Shown here: positions 1 to 7,671 of the stretch, in pieces
Position numbering within the stretch: position 1 is the first letter of the stretch
Layout: each line of letters begins with the position of its first letter
NCBI GenBank assembly: GCA_947629425.1
Contig: CANRDR010000026.1
Span: forward strand, 1 to 14,689
Reading direction: 5' to 3'
DNA from: an uncultured Bacilli bacterium
Lineage (GTDB): Bacteria > Bacillota_I > Bacilli_A > RF39 > UBA660
Length of the DNA stretch: 14,689 bases
The notes under the pieces: model-generated
Seen by the model: the letters and a program-made list of their open reading frames with translations, nothing else
Told to the model about the DNA's origin: nothing
The model's database searches: none
Position numbers and translations under genes: made by a program

Positions 1-152
1 TTAATAGTTATATCTTCTTCTTTAATATTTATATTTAATAAAGTATTAATAAGAAATGCTAATAAATGTTTATTTTTTTCACTACCAAATAAAGCTTTAA
101 ACATAAAATCATATGATAATGGAACTAATTTTATTTCTTTTAATTCGGTCAT
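1..152 (-). CDS. Rpn-family PD-(D/E)XK nuclease / putative transposase, N-terminal part (cut by window edge)
   Basis: Only the first 50 codons are in the window; the gene continues past position 1. The peptide starts MTELKEIKLVPLSYDFMFKA and continues LFGSEKNKHLLAFLINTLLN. The pattern FxxxFKxLFGxxxNKxxLxxFLNxxL is the classic N-terminus of the Rpn (recombination-promoting nuclease, TIGR01784-like) family. The ATG at 152-150 is preceded by GGGAGG seven bases upstream, which fixes the start. The family carries a PD-(D/E)XK nuclease fold, but the catalytic residues lie outside the window. It is only distantly similar in sequence to the Rpn gene at the other end of the window, so it belongs to another subfamily. 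A near-perfect palindrome lies about 50 bases upstream of the start and may control it. Confidence 0.8.
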   Translation of the reverse strand, partial: MTELKEIKLVPLSYDFMFKALFGSEKNKHLLAFLINTLLNINIKEEDITI

Positions 153-204
153 TTTTTTCCTCCCTTCACTATATATATACTCTATTTTTTTGCATTTCCT
201 TTTT

Positions 205-238
205 TTTATTGCAATTTTTTTAAAAAAATTACAATAAA
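205..238. repeat. 34-bp near-perfect palindrome between two minus-strand genes
   Basis: The arms TTTATTGCAATTTTTTT (205-221) and AAAAAAATTACAATAAA (222-238) are reverse complements except for one base pair (212/231), with no spacer. The element lies between the small-protein gene's terminator and the start of the partial Rpn gene. It could be an operator for that gene, or a simple AT-rich cruciform. The sequence alone does not decide. Confidence 0.6.
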
Positions 239-240
239 TT

Positions 241-275
241 ACAAAAAATACTCTAATTTATAATTTTAGAGTATT
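241..275 (-). terminator. Intrinsic terminator of the small Tyr/Pro-rich protein gene
   Basis: On the minus strand AATACTCTAA (275-266) pairs perfectly over 10 bp with TTAGAGTATT (256-247) around a 9-base loop. A T-rich run (TTTTTTGT) follows at once, and the stem starts 5 bases after the stop codon of the gene ending at 281. Confidence 0.85.
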
Positions 276-280
276 AAATC

Positions 281-481
281 TTAATAATATCCTCCTTGAG
301 AATAATTATAATAACCACTTCCATATGGATATGGTCTATAAGGATAAGGATTATAAGGTTGATTTACATATACTGGTCTAGGTCTAGAAAAACCTACAAT
401 AGCACTGCCAGCAAGTCCACCTAATAAAAATGGAACAAAAAATTGTCTATCATTACCATAAGAATAATTATTATAATACAT
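281..481 (-). CDS. Small hydrophobic, Tyr/Pro/Gly-rich protein of unknown function (66 aa)
   Basis: The protein has a polar Tyr/Asn-rich N-terminus (MYYNNYSYGNDRQ), a short hydrophobic stretch rich in Gly and small residues (FVPFLLGGLAGSAIVGF) and a tail of Tyr-Pro repeats ending SQGGYY. Short proteins with this build are common in Bacillota, and some resemble spore-coat or cell-surface proteins, but I cannot assign a function. I place the start at the ATG at 481-479 because AAAGGAG lies five bases upstream. A start five codons earlier (496) would put the Shine-Dalgarno sequence inside the coding region. The RBS is buried in a 17-bp hairpin (482-520) that is also the apparent terminator of the upstream gene, so expression may depend on a separate promoter or on hairpin opening. 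Its own terminator follows the stop. Confidence 0.7.
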   Translation of the reverse strand: MYYNNYSYGNDRQFFVPFLLGGLAGSAIVGFSRPRPVYVNQPYNPYPYRPYPYGSGYYNYSQGGYY

Positions 482-520
482 AAAAACTCCTTTCATATTA
501 CTATATGATAAAGAGTTTTT
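482..520 (-). promoter_or_regulatory. Hairpin that sequesters the RBS of the small gene and doubles as a terminator
   Basis: On the minus strand AAAAACTCTTT (520-510) pairs with AAGGAGTTTTT (492-482), including one G-U pair. TCATAT (508-503) pairs with ATATGA (498-493) around a 4-base AGTA loop. One A (509) is bulged. The 3' arm contains the AAAGGAG Shine-Dalgarno sequence and ends one base upstream of the ATG at 481. The U-rich arm makes it a plausible terminator for the metallophosphoesterase gene. On the plus strand the same stem is followed by a T run, so it may act in both directions. Confidence 0.65.
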
Positions 521-525
521 TTATT

Positions 526-1359
526 TTAGTTATAAAACCTATATAAATTAATACTAGGTCTAGATAAAAATCTTAAATTTATTCTACTAGTACCAATACC
601 ATTAGATACATATAATTTTGTTTCATCAACTTTATAATATTTATCATAATAAGTTTTAGATCCATCTGGTAATATAATAGGACCTATAAAAGGTATACGT
701 ACTTGACCACCATGTGAGTGTCCTGAAAACATAATATTAATATTTTTATCTTTAATATCTAATAAAGAATCTCCTTCATGTGATAAAACTATTCTATAAT
801 AATTATTTTCTTTATCTAAAACAGAATAATCAATTAATTTTTCAGTTAAATCAGATAAACCTACTAAAGATATTGGAGTATCATTTTCATAATAAATTAA
901 TTCTTCTTTATTTTCTAATAAATTAAAATTTCCATCTAATATTTTTTTATAATCATCTAAATTATAAACATCATGATTACCTATAACAGCATAATTACCA
1001 ATTGTAGATTCTATTTTAGATAAAGCGTTTTTAATATCTTTTATTTCATTATCTTTTAATTTAATATCTTTATCAATAAAATCACCTGTAAATATAACTA
1101 TATCGGGTTTTTGTTTATTTATTAAATTAATAATCTTATTTAAATATTTCATATCAACAGTTCTACCATAATGAACATCTGAAAAATGTACTATTTTTAA
1201 ACCATTAAAATTATTTGGTAATAATTTATCTTCTATTTTATATTCATGTATAGTTAAACTAAATGGTTCAATGTATTTAGCATATAAAAATAATAATGCT
1301 AATATAAGTATTATATAAATCATAAATATACCCTTTCTTTTCTTATCTTTCTTTTTCAT
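526..1359 (-). CDS. Membrane-anchored calcineurin-like metallophosphoesterase (YkuE/YaeI type), 277 aa
   Basis: The protein has a short basic N-terminus, one membrane segment (about residues 11-30) and a metallophosphoesterase domain. The metal-binding motifs occur in order: SDVH (D61, H63), GD (D93), GNHD (N128, H129), a lone His in LSHEGD (H194), and SGHSHGG (H214, H216). This spacing and the GHSHGGQVRIP block match the YkuE/YaeI family of membrane-bound, extracytoplasmic-facing phosphoesterases that use a two-metal centre; the substrate cannot be told from sequence. The ATG at 1359 has GGTGAT just upstream, overlapping the stop (TAG, 1369-1367) of the preceding CPBP gene, so the two are translationally coupled. 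The gene ends before the hairpin at 482-520. Confidence 0.9.
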   Translation of the reverse strand: MKKKDKKRKGIFMIYIILILALLFLYAKYIEPFSLTIHEYKIEDKLLPNNFNGLKIVHFSDVHYGRTVDMKYLNKIINLINKQKPDIVIFTGDFIDKDIKLKDNEIKDIKNALSKIESTIGNYAVIGNHDVYNLDDYKKILDGNFNLLENKEELIYYENDTPISLVGLSDLTEKLIDYSVLDKENNYYRIVLSHEGDSLLDIKDKNINIMFSGHSHGGQVRIPFIGPIILPDGSKTYYDKYYKVDETKLYVSNGIGTSRINLRFLSRPSINLYRFYN

Positions 1360-1366
1360 AAATCAC

Positions 1367-2002
1367 CTATAAACCTATTAATAATATTATAACAGTTAAT
1401 GTATTATGTAACATATGTGCTAATATATTAGAATAAATATTATTAGTTTTATAATATATGTAGCTAAAACAATAACCTAATATAAAATATGGAATAATAT
1501 ATATTAATTCTAACAAACTATTTTCTATATAAATATGCATTATAGCAAAAATAAAAGAAGATAATATTAAAAATATTTTATAATTTTTAATATTTTTTTT
1601 AAATTCTAATCTAAAACTTATTTCTTCTAATATAGGTATTATAAAACATAACATAATAGAATATATAATTTTATTATCTAATAACAAAGTTCTATTAGTC
1701 ATTTCATTATTAGATATACCATTATTAAATATAACATAATTAATAATAAAATTAAATATTATCATTAATATAAAACCAATAAACCAATATTTTAATATAA
1801 TAAAAATATTTTTTTTATTAAAATGTTTAAAATCATTTATAAAAATATCTTTATATTTAATAAAATAATAAATTAATAAAATAATATAAGATATAAAACA
1901 TACTAATATAATTGATAGTTTTATATTAAATATTAATAATATAATATTAATAATACTAGGTAATAAAATATATAATAAAATATTTATTATAGAATTTTTC
2001 AT
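1367..2002 (-). CDS. CPBP-family intramembrane metalloprotease (CAAX/ABI type), 211 aa
   Basis: This is a very hydrophobic multi-spanning membrane protein with the three signatures of the CPBP (CAAX protease and bacteriocin-processing) family: EExxxR (E126-E127 to R131), FAxxH (FAIMH, H156) and the C-terminal HxxxN-type motif (H196, N200). In the family these residues form the glutamate/histidine active site of an intramembrane protease. Members process prenylated or signal-like peptides or give bacteriocin immunity, and the substrate here is unknown. I prefer the ATG at 2002, with GTGAT eight bases upstream; a GTG start at 2011 in the same frame is possible. The gene is first in a two-gene unit with the metallophosphoesterase and diverges from the pilus locus across a shared intergenic region. 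It is the only protease-like gene near a pilus locus that lacks a visible prepilin peptidase, but a link is speculation. Confidence 0.88.
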   Translation of the reverse strand: MKNSIINILLYILLPSIINIILLIFNIKLSIILVCFISYIILLIYYFIKYKDIFINDFKHFNKKNIFIILKYWFIGFILMIIFNFIINYVIFNNGISNNEMTNRTLLLDNKIIYSIMLCFIIPILEEISFRLEFKKNIKNYKIFLILSSFIFAIMHIYIENSLLELIYIIPYFILGYCFSYIYYKTNNIYSNILAHMLHNTLTVIILLIGL

Positions 2003-2017
2003 ATATATCACGATATC

Positions 2018-2050
2018 ATTTTATCAAAATATTAATTAAAATACTAGAAA
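2018..2050 (-). promoter_or_regulatory. Possible promoter of the CPBP gene
   Basis: On the minus strand TAGTAT (2046-2041), 17 bases, then TAAAAT (2023-2018) sit just upstream of the GTG/ATG start region. The -35 match is weak. The TACTAG element is shared with the divergent plus-strand promoter. This is tentative in such AT-rich DNA. Confidence 0.3.
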
Positions 2051-2085
2051 TATTTTCATATATGTTGTATAATCATTTTGATAAA
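2020..2085. repeat. Inverted repeat flanking the divergent promoters
   Basis: TTTATCAAAAT (2020-2030) and ATTTTGATAAA (2075-2085) are perfect 11-bp reverse complements 44 bases apart. One arm overlaps the proposed CPBP -10 and the other lies at the predicted start of the pilus-locus transcript. This layout suits a two-site operator but is unproven. Confidence 0.5.
2042..2073 (+). promoter_or_regulatory. Promoter of pilus unit 1
   Basis: There is a perfect -10 TATAAT at 2068-2073 preceded by TGTTG. A TACTAG element starts 26 bases before the -10, giving a weak -35 TAGAAA at 2045-2050 with a 17-base spacer. The same arrangement recurs at 9191-9222. The predicted start is near 2080, about 34 bases before the first gene. 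Confidence 0.55.
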
Positions 2086-2113
2086 GTGTAAACATACGAA
2101 ATAAGGTGAAAAT

Positions 2114-2779
2114 ATGAAAATGTTAAAAAGAGTAGTATTTATATTATTTATAACAATGATATTTATAAATAAAGTTGATGCTGATTGTACGTATGAAGAA
2201 AGACAAGAATTACTAAAAGAGGCTAATAATATTAATGCTTATTTTGAAGCAAATGTACCACAAAGAATATTTACATTTTATTTATATAATTTATCTGATG
2301 ATTTATCTGTTGAAGTAACTAATACAATAAATGATAAAAAAATAACAATAAATAAAAATAATTTAACTAATGGTTTATATACATATAGTGAATTTGAAAT
2401 AGATAAGAGTGGTATATATACTTTAAATATATATTCTAATAAAACTAATTGTTATCAAAAAAAAATAACTTCTAAAAGAGTAAAGAAAGGTATAATTAAT
2501 AGTTTTGCTAATGAAGAAGTATGTAAAGGAATAGAAGAATATTATTATTGTAATCAAGTATTAGATAAAGAAATTACTTTATCAAGACAAGATGTATATG
2601 AAAAGATAGAAGATTATAAACAAGTATTAGAAGAAAAAAATAAAGTAGTAGAAAAAGAAAAATTTAGTTTGTTAAAATTTATTAAAAAATATTGGTATTT
2701 ATTTATGATATTTATTGGTATTGGGGTAGGAGTTTTAATAATAATATTTATAAATAAAAAAAGAGGTGAATTAGTATAA
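2114..2779 (+). CDS. Exported single-pass membrane protein of unknown function, first gene of the pilus-like locus (221 aa)
   Basis: The protein has a cleavable-looking signal peptide (residues 1 to about 23, hydrophobic core VVFILFITMIFI, then NKVDADC), an extracytoplasmic region of about 165 residues and a C-terminal membrane segment (about 193-213) ending in a basic KKRGELV tail. The middle region has alternating short beta-like strands (FTFYLYNLSDDLSVEV, SGIYTLNIYSNK), possibly an Ig-like fold. A helical, Lys/Glu-rich stretch follows, just before the membrane. Four cysteines (DC, NC, VC, YC contexts) all fall outside the cell and could form two disulfides. AGGTGA lies five bases upstream of the ATG. 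Its TAA overlaps the next ATG (TAATG), so it is coupled to the giant gene. I do not recognise the family; type I topology next to CpaB/TadABC suggests an assembly or anchoring partner. Confidence 0.75.
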   Translation: MKMLKRVVFILFITMIFINKVDADCTYEERQELLKEANNINAYFEANVPQRIFTFYLYNLSDDLSVEVTNTINDKKITINKNNLTNGLYTYSEFEIDKSGIYTLNIYSNKTNCYQKKITSKRVKKGIINSFANEEVCKGIEEYYYCNQVLDKEITLSRQDVYEKIEDYKQVLEEKNKVVEKEKFSLLKFIKKYWYLFMIFIGIGVGVLIIIFINKKRGELV

Positions 2780-5700
2780 TGAAGTTAAAGAAAAGTGTTA
2801 AAAAGAAGTTATTATATTTTTTAAGTATATGTTTAATATTATATTTAGCATTTGGTTGTTTTTATTTATTTAAGCATAAAATTAAAAATAATACTGTAGA
2901 AAGTAATAAATATAAAGATAGTGTTATTCGTATACCTGATATTACATACTCTATAGACAGTGATAGTGAAATTCATTTTCAAATAAATAACAGAAATATT
3001 TATTTTGGAGAAATATGGGGACATGATGGTTATTATGGCGAAGATGGTAAAGGAAAACCAAAAGAAGATGAAAATATTAAAAATCTTGGAGGCGTTGCAA
3101 ATTATCTTGCTGCTCAATTTGTAACAGATCCTAATTTAATATATTATTTAATACCACCACAAAATACTGAATTGCTTAATGCATTTAAAACTGAACTTTT
3201 GAGTCACTATAAAGAAAATTATAGTGGAACAGGAGCAGGTTGTGAGAATTCAAAATTTACCAACTGTGTTGTTGAAAAAGGCTATAAAGTAGATAGTCAC
3301 CAAAATTGTCAAATTATTAATGCATTTATGAAAAAAATGGGTGGAAGTTGTTATACTTCTGAAAATGAAAAAGGAGAAGAAGAATACTATTTTACTGCTA
3401 CTGGAACAAAGCATGATTTAAATGGTAATCTTATAGATGGAAAAGATTATCAAGCAGATCCCAGTTTATATGCGAAAGACTTTCAAAATGCAACAGGTAT
3501 ATCCATAGAAGAATTTATAACTGCTATAAAAAAAGATGGAATATGTCCTAAAATAGAAGAAGCATTAAAATCTTCTAAATTCACAAACGCTAATTTGTAT
3601 AATAATAATTGCTATGACTATACACATAAACTATTAGATGAAAATGGTGAATCTACAACAACACCATGTACTGATTATAAAGACAAAGATGGAAAATATA
3701 CACAACTTACTTATCATTTATATTTAAATAATAATGTTACACCATATATAAAATATCTTGGAAAAGATTATCCTATAGAAGGATTTGCTGGACTAGTTTA
3801 TCCATATATTATCAGAGATGAAGAAACTCTAAATGCTGGAGTCAGCGACCATTATAGGTGTGTCGAAAATGGAAACACAGTTTCAAAAAAAATTGCAATT
3901 GAAGAAATAGCTGTTGAGGCTTGTAAATATTATCGAGATTATTTGAAACAAACAAATAGTTATGGTGATATTAAGTATTATAATACAAAGACTAAATGTC
4001 CGAATATTTTGGGAGAAACAGAGGAAAACGGAAACGCATTATCAATAAAGGCGTGTGGTCAAGGTAGAGATGATAAAGATAAAATTTTATTTTTTAATGA
4101 AGGTTTACGAAACATTCAGGGAGATTTTCCAAATGCATATATAAGTAAAGAAATAACTTTACCTCAAGGAACATTAAAATTTTCTTATAATATGAATGAT
4201 GCTTCTATACATAATTCATGGGATTGTGGAGAAATAGGCATATTACAGACTTTTACAGATATAGATAATATATTGAAGGAACCTGCCAAATATTTTGCAG
4301 GACAATCAGATCCAAATTCAGAAGAATATAAACAAGATTTAGAAAAATATGAACAAGAGGTAAATCAAGGAAGAACCAATTTTTGTGAATATATGAAAAA
4401 CCTATATGAAACAGGAAAATTAAAAGGCTATAATGTAGCAGAGCTTTTTACTGGTGATCCAAATGGTAACCTTGCCAATGTTTCAGAAGATCACTTTAAT
4501 TGTGGTATTAAACTGAAAATTAATAAATGTACGAATAAAGCAATAGATAATCCAAATGGTAGTGGAAAAGTAGGATATTATAATCAATTGTTAGAAGCAG
4601 GTGATAAGTGTACAGATTTAACAGATGGTAATATTGATCCTAGTCTTCTTACTGAAAGTGAAGATAGATGTGTACCAAAAAAATCTAATTTAATAGGTGA
4701 TACTAGTACACAGTTATTGTGGAAGGGTGAAACAAACACTCTAATGAGAAATGTTGGATTATATATTAATAAAGATGATCCAGAGGAAGAAACTAAACTT
4801 ATTGTAGATGATTGTAACTTTAAGGATGATAACGACTGGGATATTAAAGAGTTTGTTAATATATTTGGTGTGGAGGCATGTGATTATTTAAGAAAAATGG
4901 TAAAAGAAGGATATCTTAGTTATTATTTAGTAAATTATGTTTCAGATGTATGCCGATTTGATAATTTAGGAGAAAATCCATCGAATAATTTAGGTGAAGG
5001 TTGTGAAGAACCAAAAGAAGTTAAAATGTTTGGTGGTAAAACAAAAGCAACTATTTATAGAAAAAATGGCTATCGCATTAGTAGCAAAGAATACAATAAT
5101 TATTGTGGCTATGACTATTATTTTTCTGCTAATGGTGGAACAATGGAAGGCGAAGATTCTTGTAAAGCAGCAAGATTTGAACAATTTCTTGATAGCTATA
5201 ATGCACCTAAATATAGTTTTGAAACGATAGGAAATGAAAATTATTGTGTTTATAAAGCAAAAAGTAAGACGAACTTAAGACGAGCGACTCCAAGTGGAAA
5301 AGGTATGTATCAATGCGTGCCTTCTAATAAGTTTGTTGGATGGAGTAGAGATAAAAACTGTGAAGACACAATAATTAATCCGAATGCTGATCAAAGTGTA
5401 GGTTTAGGAAAGTTAACAATTGGTAGTACATCAAACGCTGAAGGAGTTTATTATGCTTGTTATGAAACAAATTACGGAAGTTACGAAAACTGTCCTCCAT
5501 TAACTGATGATTTTAGTAATTTAGTTGTTACTGATAATAAAACAAAAATAAAAAAAGAATGTAATATTGAAGACGATAATGATATGAGCAGTTTAAGGGC
5601 TGACAATGTTGTAATACGTCAAGAAGAATATAATAATGAAAATCGAGGTAATTTTCCAATAGATCCAGAAAATAAATATTGTTTTGTAAGGTGTACAGAA

Positions 5701-7671
5701 GAATTACATTATATTTATCCTAATGTTTTTCAAACAGTTAAAGCTGGAACATATTATGAATTTTTATATAATCCTGAAGTTGTAGGTAAAAAAGTATGTA
5801 GAAGTGCATATAGTGTAAGAGAATGGAGAGATGCTTACCAAAATGCTTTAATTGCTGAGCAAGAAGCGTATTATGATTTAGAAATAGCACAATCCAATCT
5901 TAATTATTTAGAGACGTGTAATGAAGAGAAATGTCCTACTTCAACATGTGGTTGTGATAAGGAAGGAAAAAATTGTAAAACAAAATATAAAGTAAATGGA
6001 TTATTAGAGATTAGTAGTTTTGATGTAGATAATTATAAAGTTACTGACGTAGTAACCAAAGGGCTGGATCCAAAACCAACATCAACTTGTGGTGATGATA
6101 ATTTTATATCAGACCTTAAGGCCGCTTATGAAGATGATATTAAAAGCTATGAAGAAGAATTAGAAAAGAAACAAACAGAAAGAGTAAAGTTAGAAAGATA
6201 TAATCTTCAATGTAATACTGTATTAGATAATTATTATCAAGGTATAGAAGTTGAAAAGAATAAAAGTATAGTTCCTGAAGATGAAAGAGGAGTAGTATTT
6301 AATGATAATAGTACAAATAACGAAGATAATATAAGTCAAAATAAAAAAGATTGTGACAATGAAGGAAATTGTGTACAATATACAGTACTACCTAAAGTTT
6401 ATGTTGAAAATGAAAAAAATGGAGAAATAGGCGTAAATAGAGAAAAAGGTAAGACGTCAAATTATAAAACTTTTAGTGATTTAAATAAAGAGCTTTCTAA
6501 AGTAACAGTTACTGATTCTAACGGAAATGTTACTGGTGAAACAGTGAACTTATATGAGATATCTGATTCATATTTGGATGAAGATGAATTTTATAATTTA
6601 GATCCTAAAATAGAATATTATGATCCTTTAATACATGATGAATATCAAGAACTTGAAAAAAATTTAGATGGATATTCTTATAGACTTATTAAAGATACAG
6701 GTTCATATACTGAAGAAGTTGGTGATGAACTAGAAGAAAAGGAATATCAACGAGATATATATCATGAGACTTATGAAATTAATTATGGAAATAACGCCAA
6801 TGGATATACAAAAGTTGAATTTACATCAAATTATAATCAATATTTTACAAGAGAAAGTGTAAAATATATAGAATATAGACCATCTAAGTTGTATTATACA
6901 AATAGACAAAATAATATTTCTGGAGATTATACTACAACATCATGTAAAGATTGTACTAAGATAGGTTATGTTTATCCAGTACCTATAAATGGAACAGATT
7001 TAAGAAAGAAATTAGAAGAAACAAAAGTTAGCTTTAGAATAAGTGGTCAACTTGGTGATATTATAACAGAAGAAGATATAGCAAGTAATAATGTCTTTGC
7101 TTGTAATTATGATATTACTAATGATATTTTATCTGAAAGTAAAGATGATAATAATGAAACAGTATATAAATCAAATACATATATAAGACCTGTTACACCT
7201 ACTAATATAGATCCAAATGATAGAAAAGGAAAAGGATTATTAGGAAGAAACTGGGCAAGCGAAAAAGGTCAAGAATTAATTAAAATAATACAAGAAAAAT
7301 CAGTTGGAAATAATACATATAATCCAGAAAACTTAGAATATTCATTTACAATAGGACCTGCTGCAATAACAAATATTAGAGATTATAATACTAGACATCC
7401 TTATACAGAATTTACAAATGATACTGAAAAAGATGGATTGCATTGTAATAGTGCAGGATTAGAATGTACTAGTGATTTCTTAGAGAAAGATAATCTTGAT
7501 AAACTTGGTGTAATTGTTAATAAATTTCAAAATGTATGGAAATATTATTATAATTCAGCAACAAGGTTAAATGAATGGACATCTTATAAAGATAATACTT
7601 CACCGTTCAGCGGTGCTAATGCTAAAGAAAAATATAATAAAGTTTATTCCGAAACGGGGGTATTGCCATGA
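2779..7671 (+). CDS. Giant cysteine-rich surface protein with an N-terminal membrane anchor (1630 aa), family unknown
   Basis: A basic N-terminus and one membrane segment (about residues 10-31) are followed by about 1600 residues predicted to lie outside the cell. There is no LPXTG sorting signal and no C-terminal membrane segment. I count about 46 cysteines outside the membrane segment. Several stretches look like repeated small modules of the form C-x-Y/A-helix-Y-C, for example around C382 (VEACKYYRDYL), C537 (FCEYMKNL), C701 (VEACDYLRKM) and C795 (SCKAARFEQFL). Residues about 1010-1155 look like an antiparallel helical hairpin (alanine/Glu-rich, then Glu/Lys-rich) with a Cys-dense insert between the arms. 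The last 450 residues are less Cys-rich and rich in Tyr, Asp and Asn. The start is set by AGAGGTGA nine bases upstream. The TGA overlaps the next gene's ATG. Base composition is higher in G+C in parts of 3800-5400 than around it. It may be an adhesin or pilus-tip-like protein; no function is assigned. Confidence 0.85.
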   Translation: MKLKKSVKKKLLYFLSICLILYLAFGCFYLFKHKIKNNTVESNKYKDSVIRIPDITYSIDSDSEIHFQINNRNIYFGEIWGHDGYYGEDGKGKPKEDENIKNLGGVANYLAAQFVTDPNLIYYLIPPQNTELLNAFKTELLSHYKENYSGTGAGCENSKFTNCVVEKGYKVDSHQNCQIINAFMKKMGGSCYTSENEKGEEEYYFTATGTKHDLNGNLIDGKDYQADPSLYAKDFQNATGISIEEFITAIKKDGICPKIEEALKSSKFTNANLYNNNCYDYTHKLLDENGESTTTPCTDYKDKDGKYTQLTYHLYLNNNVTPYIKYLGKDYPIEGFAGLVYPYIIRDEETLNAGVSDHYRCVENGNTVSKKIAIEEIAVEACKYYRDYLKQTNSYGDIKYYNTKTKCPNILGETEENGNALSIKACGQGRDDKDKILFFNEGLRNIQGDFPNAYISKEITLPQGTLKFSYNMNDASIHNSWDCGEIGILQTFTDIDNILKEPAKYFAGQSDPNSEEYKQDLEKYEQEVNQGRTNFCEYMKNLYETGKLKGYNVAELFTGDPNGNLANVSEDHFNCGIKLKINKCTNKAIDNPNGSGKVGYYNQLLEAGDKCTDLTDGNIDPSLLTESEDRCVPKKSNLIGDTSTQLLWKGETNTLMRNVGLYINKDDPEEETKLIVDDCNFKDDNDWDIKEFVNIFGVEACDYLRKMVKEGYLSYYLVNYVSDVCRFDNLGENPSNNLGEGCEEPKEVKMFGGKTKATIYRKNGYRISSKEYNNYCGYDYYFSANGGTMEGEDSCKAARFEQFLDSYNAPKYSFETIGNENYCVYKAKSKTNLRRATPSGKGMYQCVPSNKFVGWSRDKNCEDTIINPNADQSVGLGKLTIGSTSNAEGVYYACYETNYGSYENCPPLTDDFSNLVVTDNKTKIKKECNIEDDNDMSSLRADNVVIRQEEYNNENRGNFPIDPENKYCFVRCTEELHYIYPNVFQTVKAGTYYEFLYNPEVVGKKVCRSAYSVREWRDAYQNALIAEQEAYYDLEIAQSNLNYLETCNEEKCPTSTCGCDKEGKNCKTKYKVNGLLEISSFDVDNYKVTDVVTKGLDPKPTSTCGDDNFISDLKAAYEDDIKSYEEELEKKQTERVKLERYNLQCNTVLDNYYQGIEVEKNKSIVPEDERGVVFNDNSTNNEDNISQNKKDCDNEGNCVQYTVLPKVYVENEKNGEIGVNREKGKTSNYKTFSDLNKELSKVTVTDSNGNVTGETVNLYEISDSYLDEDEFYNLDPKIEYYDPLIHDEYQELEKNLDGYSYRLIKDTGSYTEEVGDELEEKEYQRDIYHETYEINYGNNANGYTKVEFTSNYNQYFTRESVKYIEYRPSKLYYTNRQNNISGDYTTTSCKDCTKIGYVYPVPINGTDLRKKLEETKVSFRISGQLGDIITEEDIASNNVFACNYDITNDILSESKDDNNETVYKSNTYIRPVTPTNIDPNDRKGKGLLGRNWASEKGQELIKIIQEKSVGNNTYNPENLEYSFTIGPAAITNIRDYNTRHPYTEFTNDTEKDGLHCNSAGLECTSDFLEKDNLDKLGVIVNKFQNVWKYYYNSATRLNEWTSYKDNTSPFSGANAKEKYNKVYSETGVLP
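7656..7660 (+). promoter_or_regulatory. Unusual G5 ribosome binding site of the 474-aa gene
   Basis: ACGGGGGTA lies seven bases before the ATG at 7668, inside the last codons of the giant gene. It reads as GGAGGT with the A replaced by G, so it would pair with the 16S tail through a G-U pair. The same string precedes tadC. Confidence 0.5.

Noticed and set aside
2829..2861. Possible lipoprotein signal (AFGC) in the giant protein's N-terminal hydrophobic segment
   Set aside because: The -3 and -2 residues are Ala and Phe rather than Leu and a small residue, and the hydrophobic stretch continues past the Cys, so an uncleaved anchor fits better.
2866..3117. Antisense open frame within the giant gene (also 4990-5184, 7937-8143, 10026-10310, 10669-10899, 13098-13364 and 14164-14471)
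   Set aside because: They lie opposite or out of frame with clearly coding sequence, have no convincing RBS or recognisable protein features, and reflect low stop density in the complementary frame.
4994..5230. Second forward frame inside the giant gene
   Set aside because: It is fully contained in the long frame, has no recognisable features and no reason to be separate.
7669..7671. Alternative genetic code with TGA as tryptophan
   Set aside because: All tryptophans in the long genes are TGG, and TGA occurs as the natural stop of the giant gene exactly at the overlap with the next ATG.
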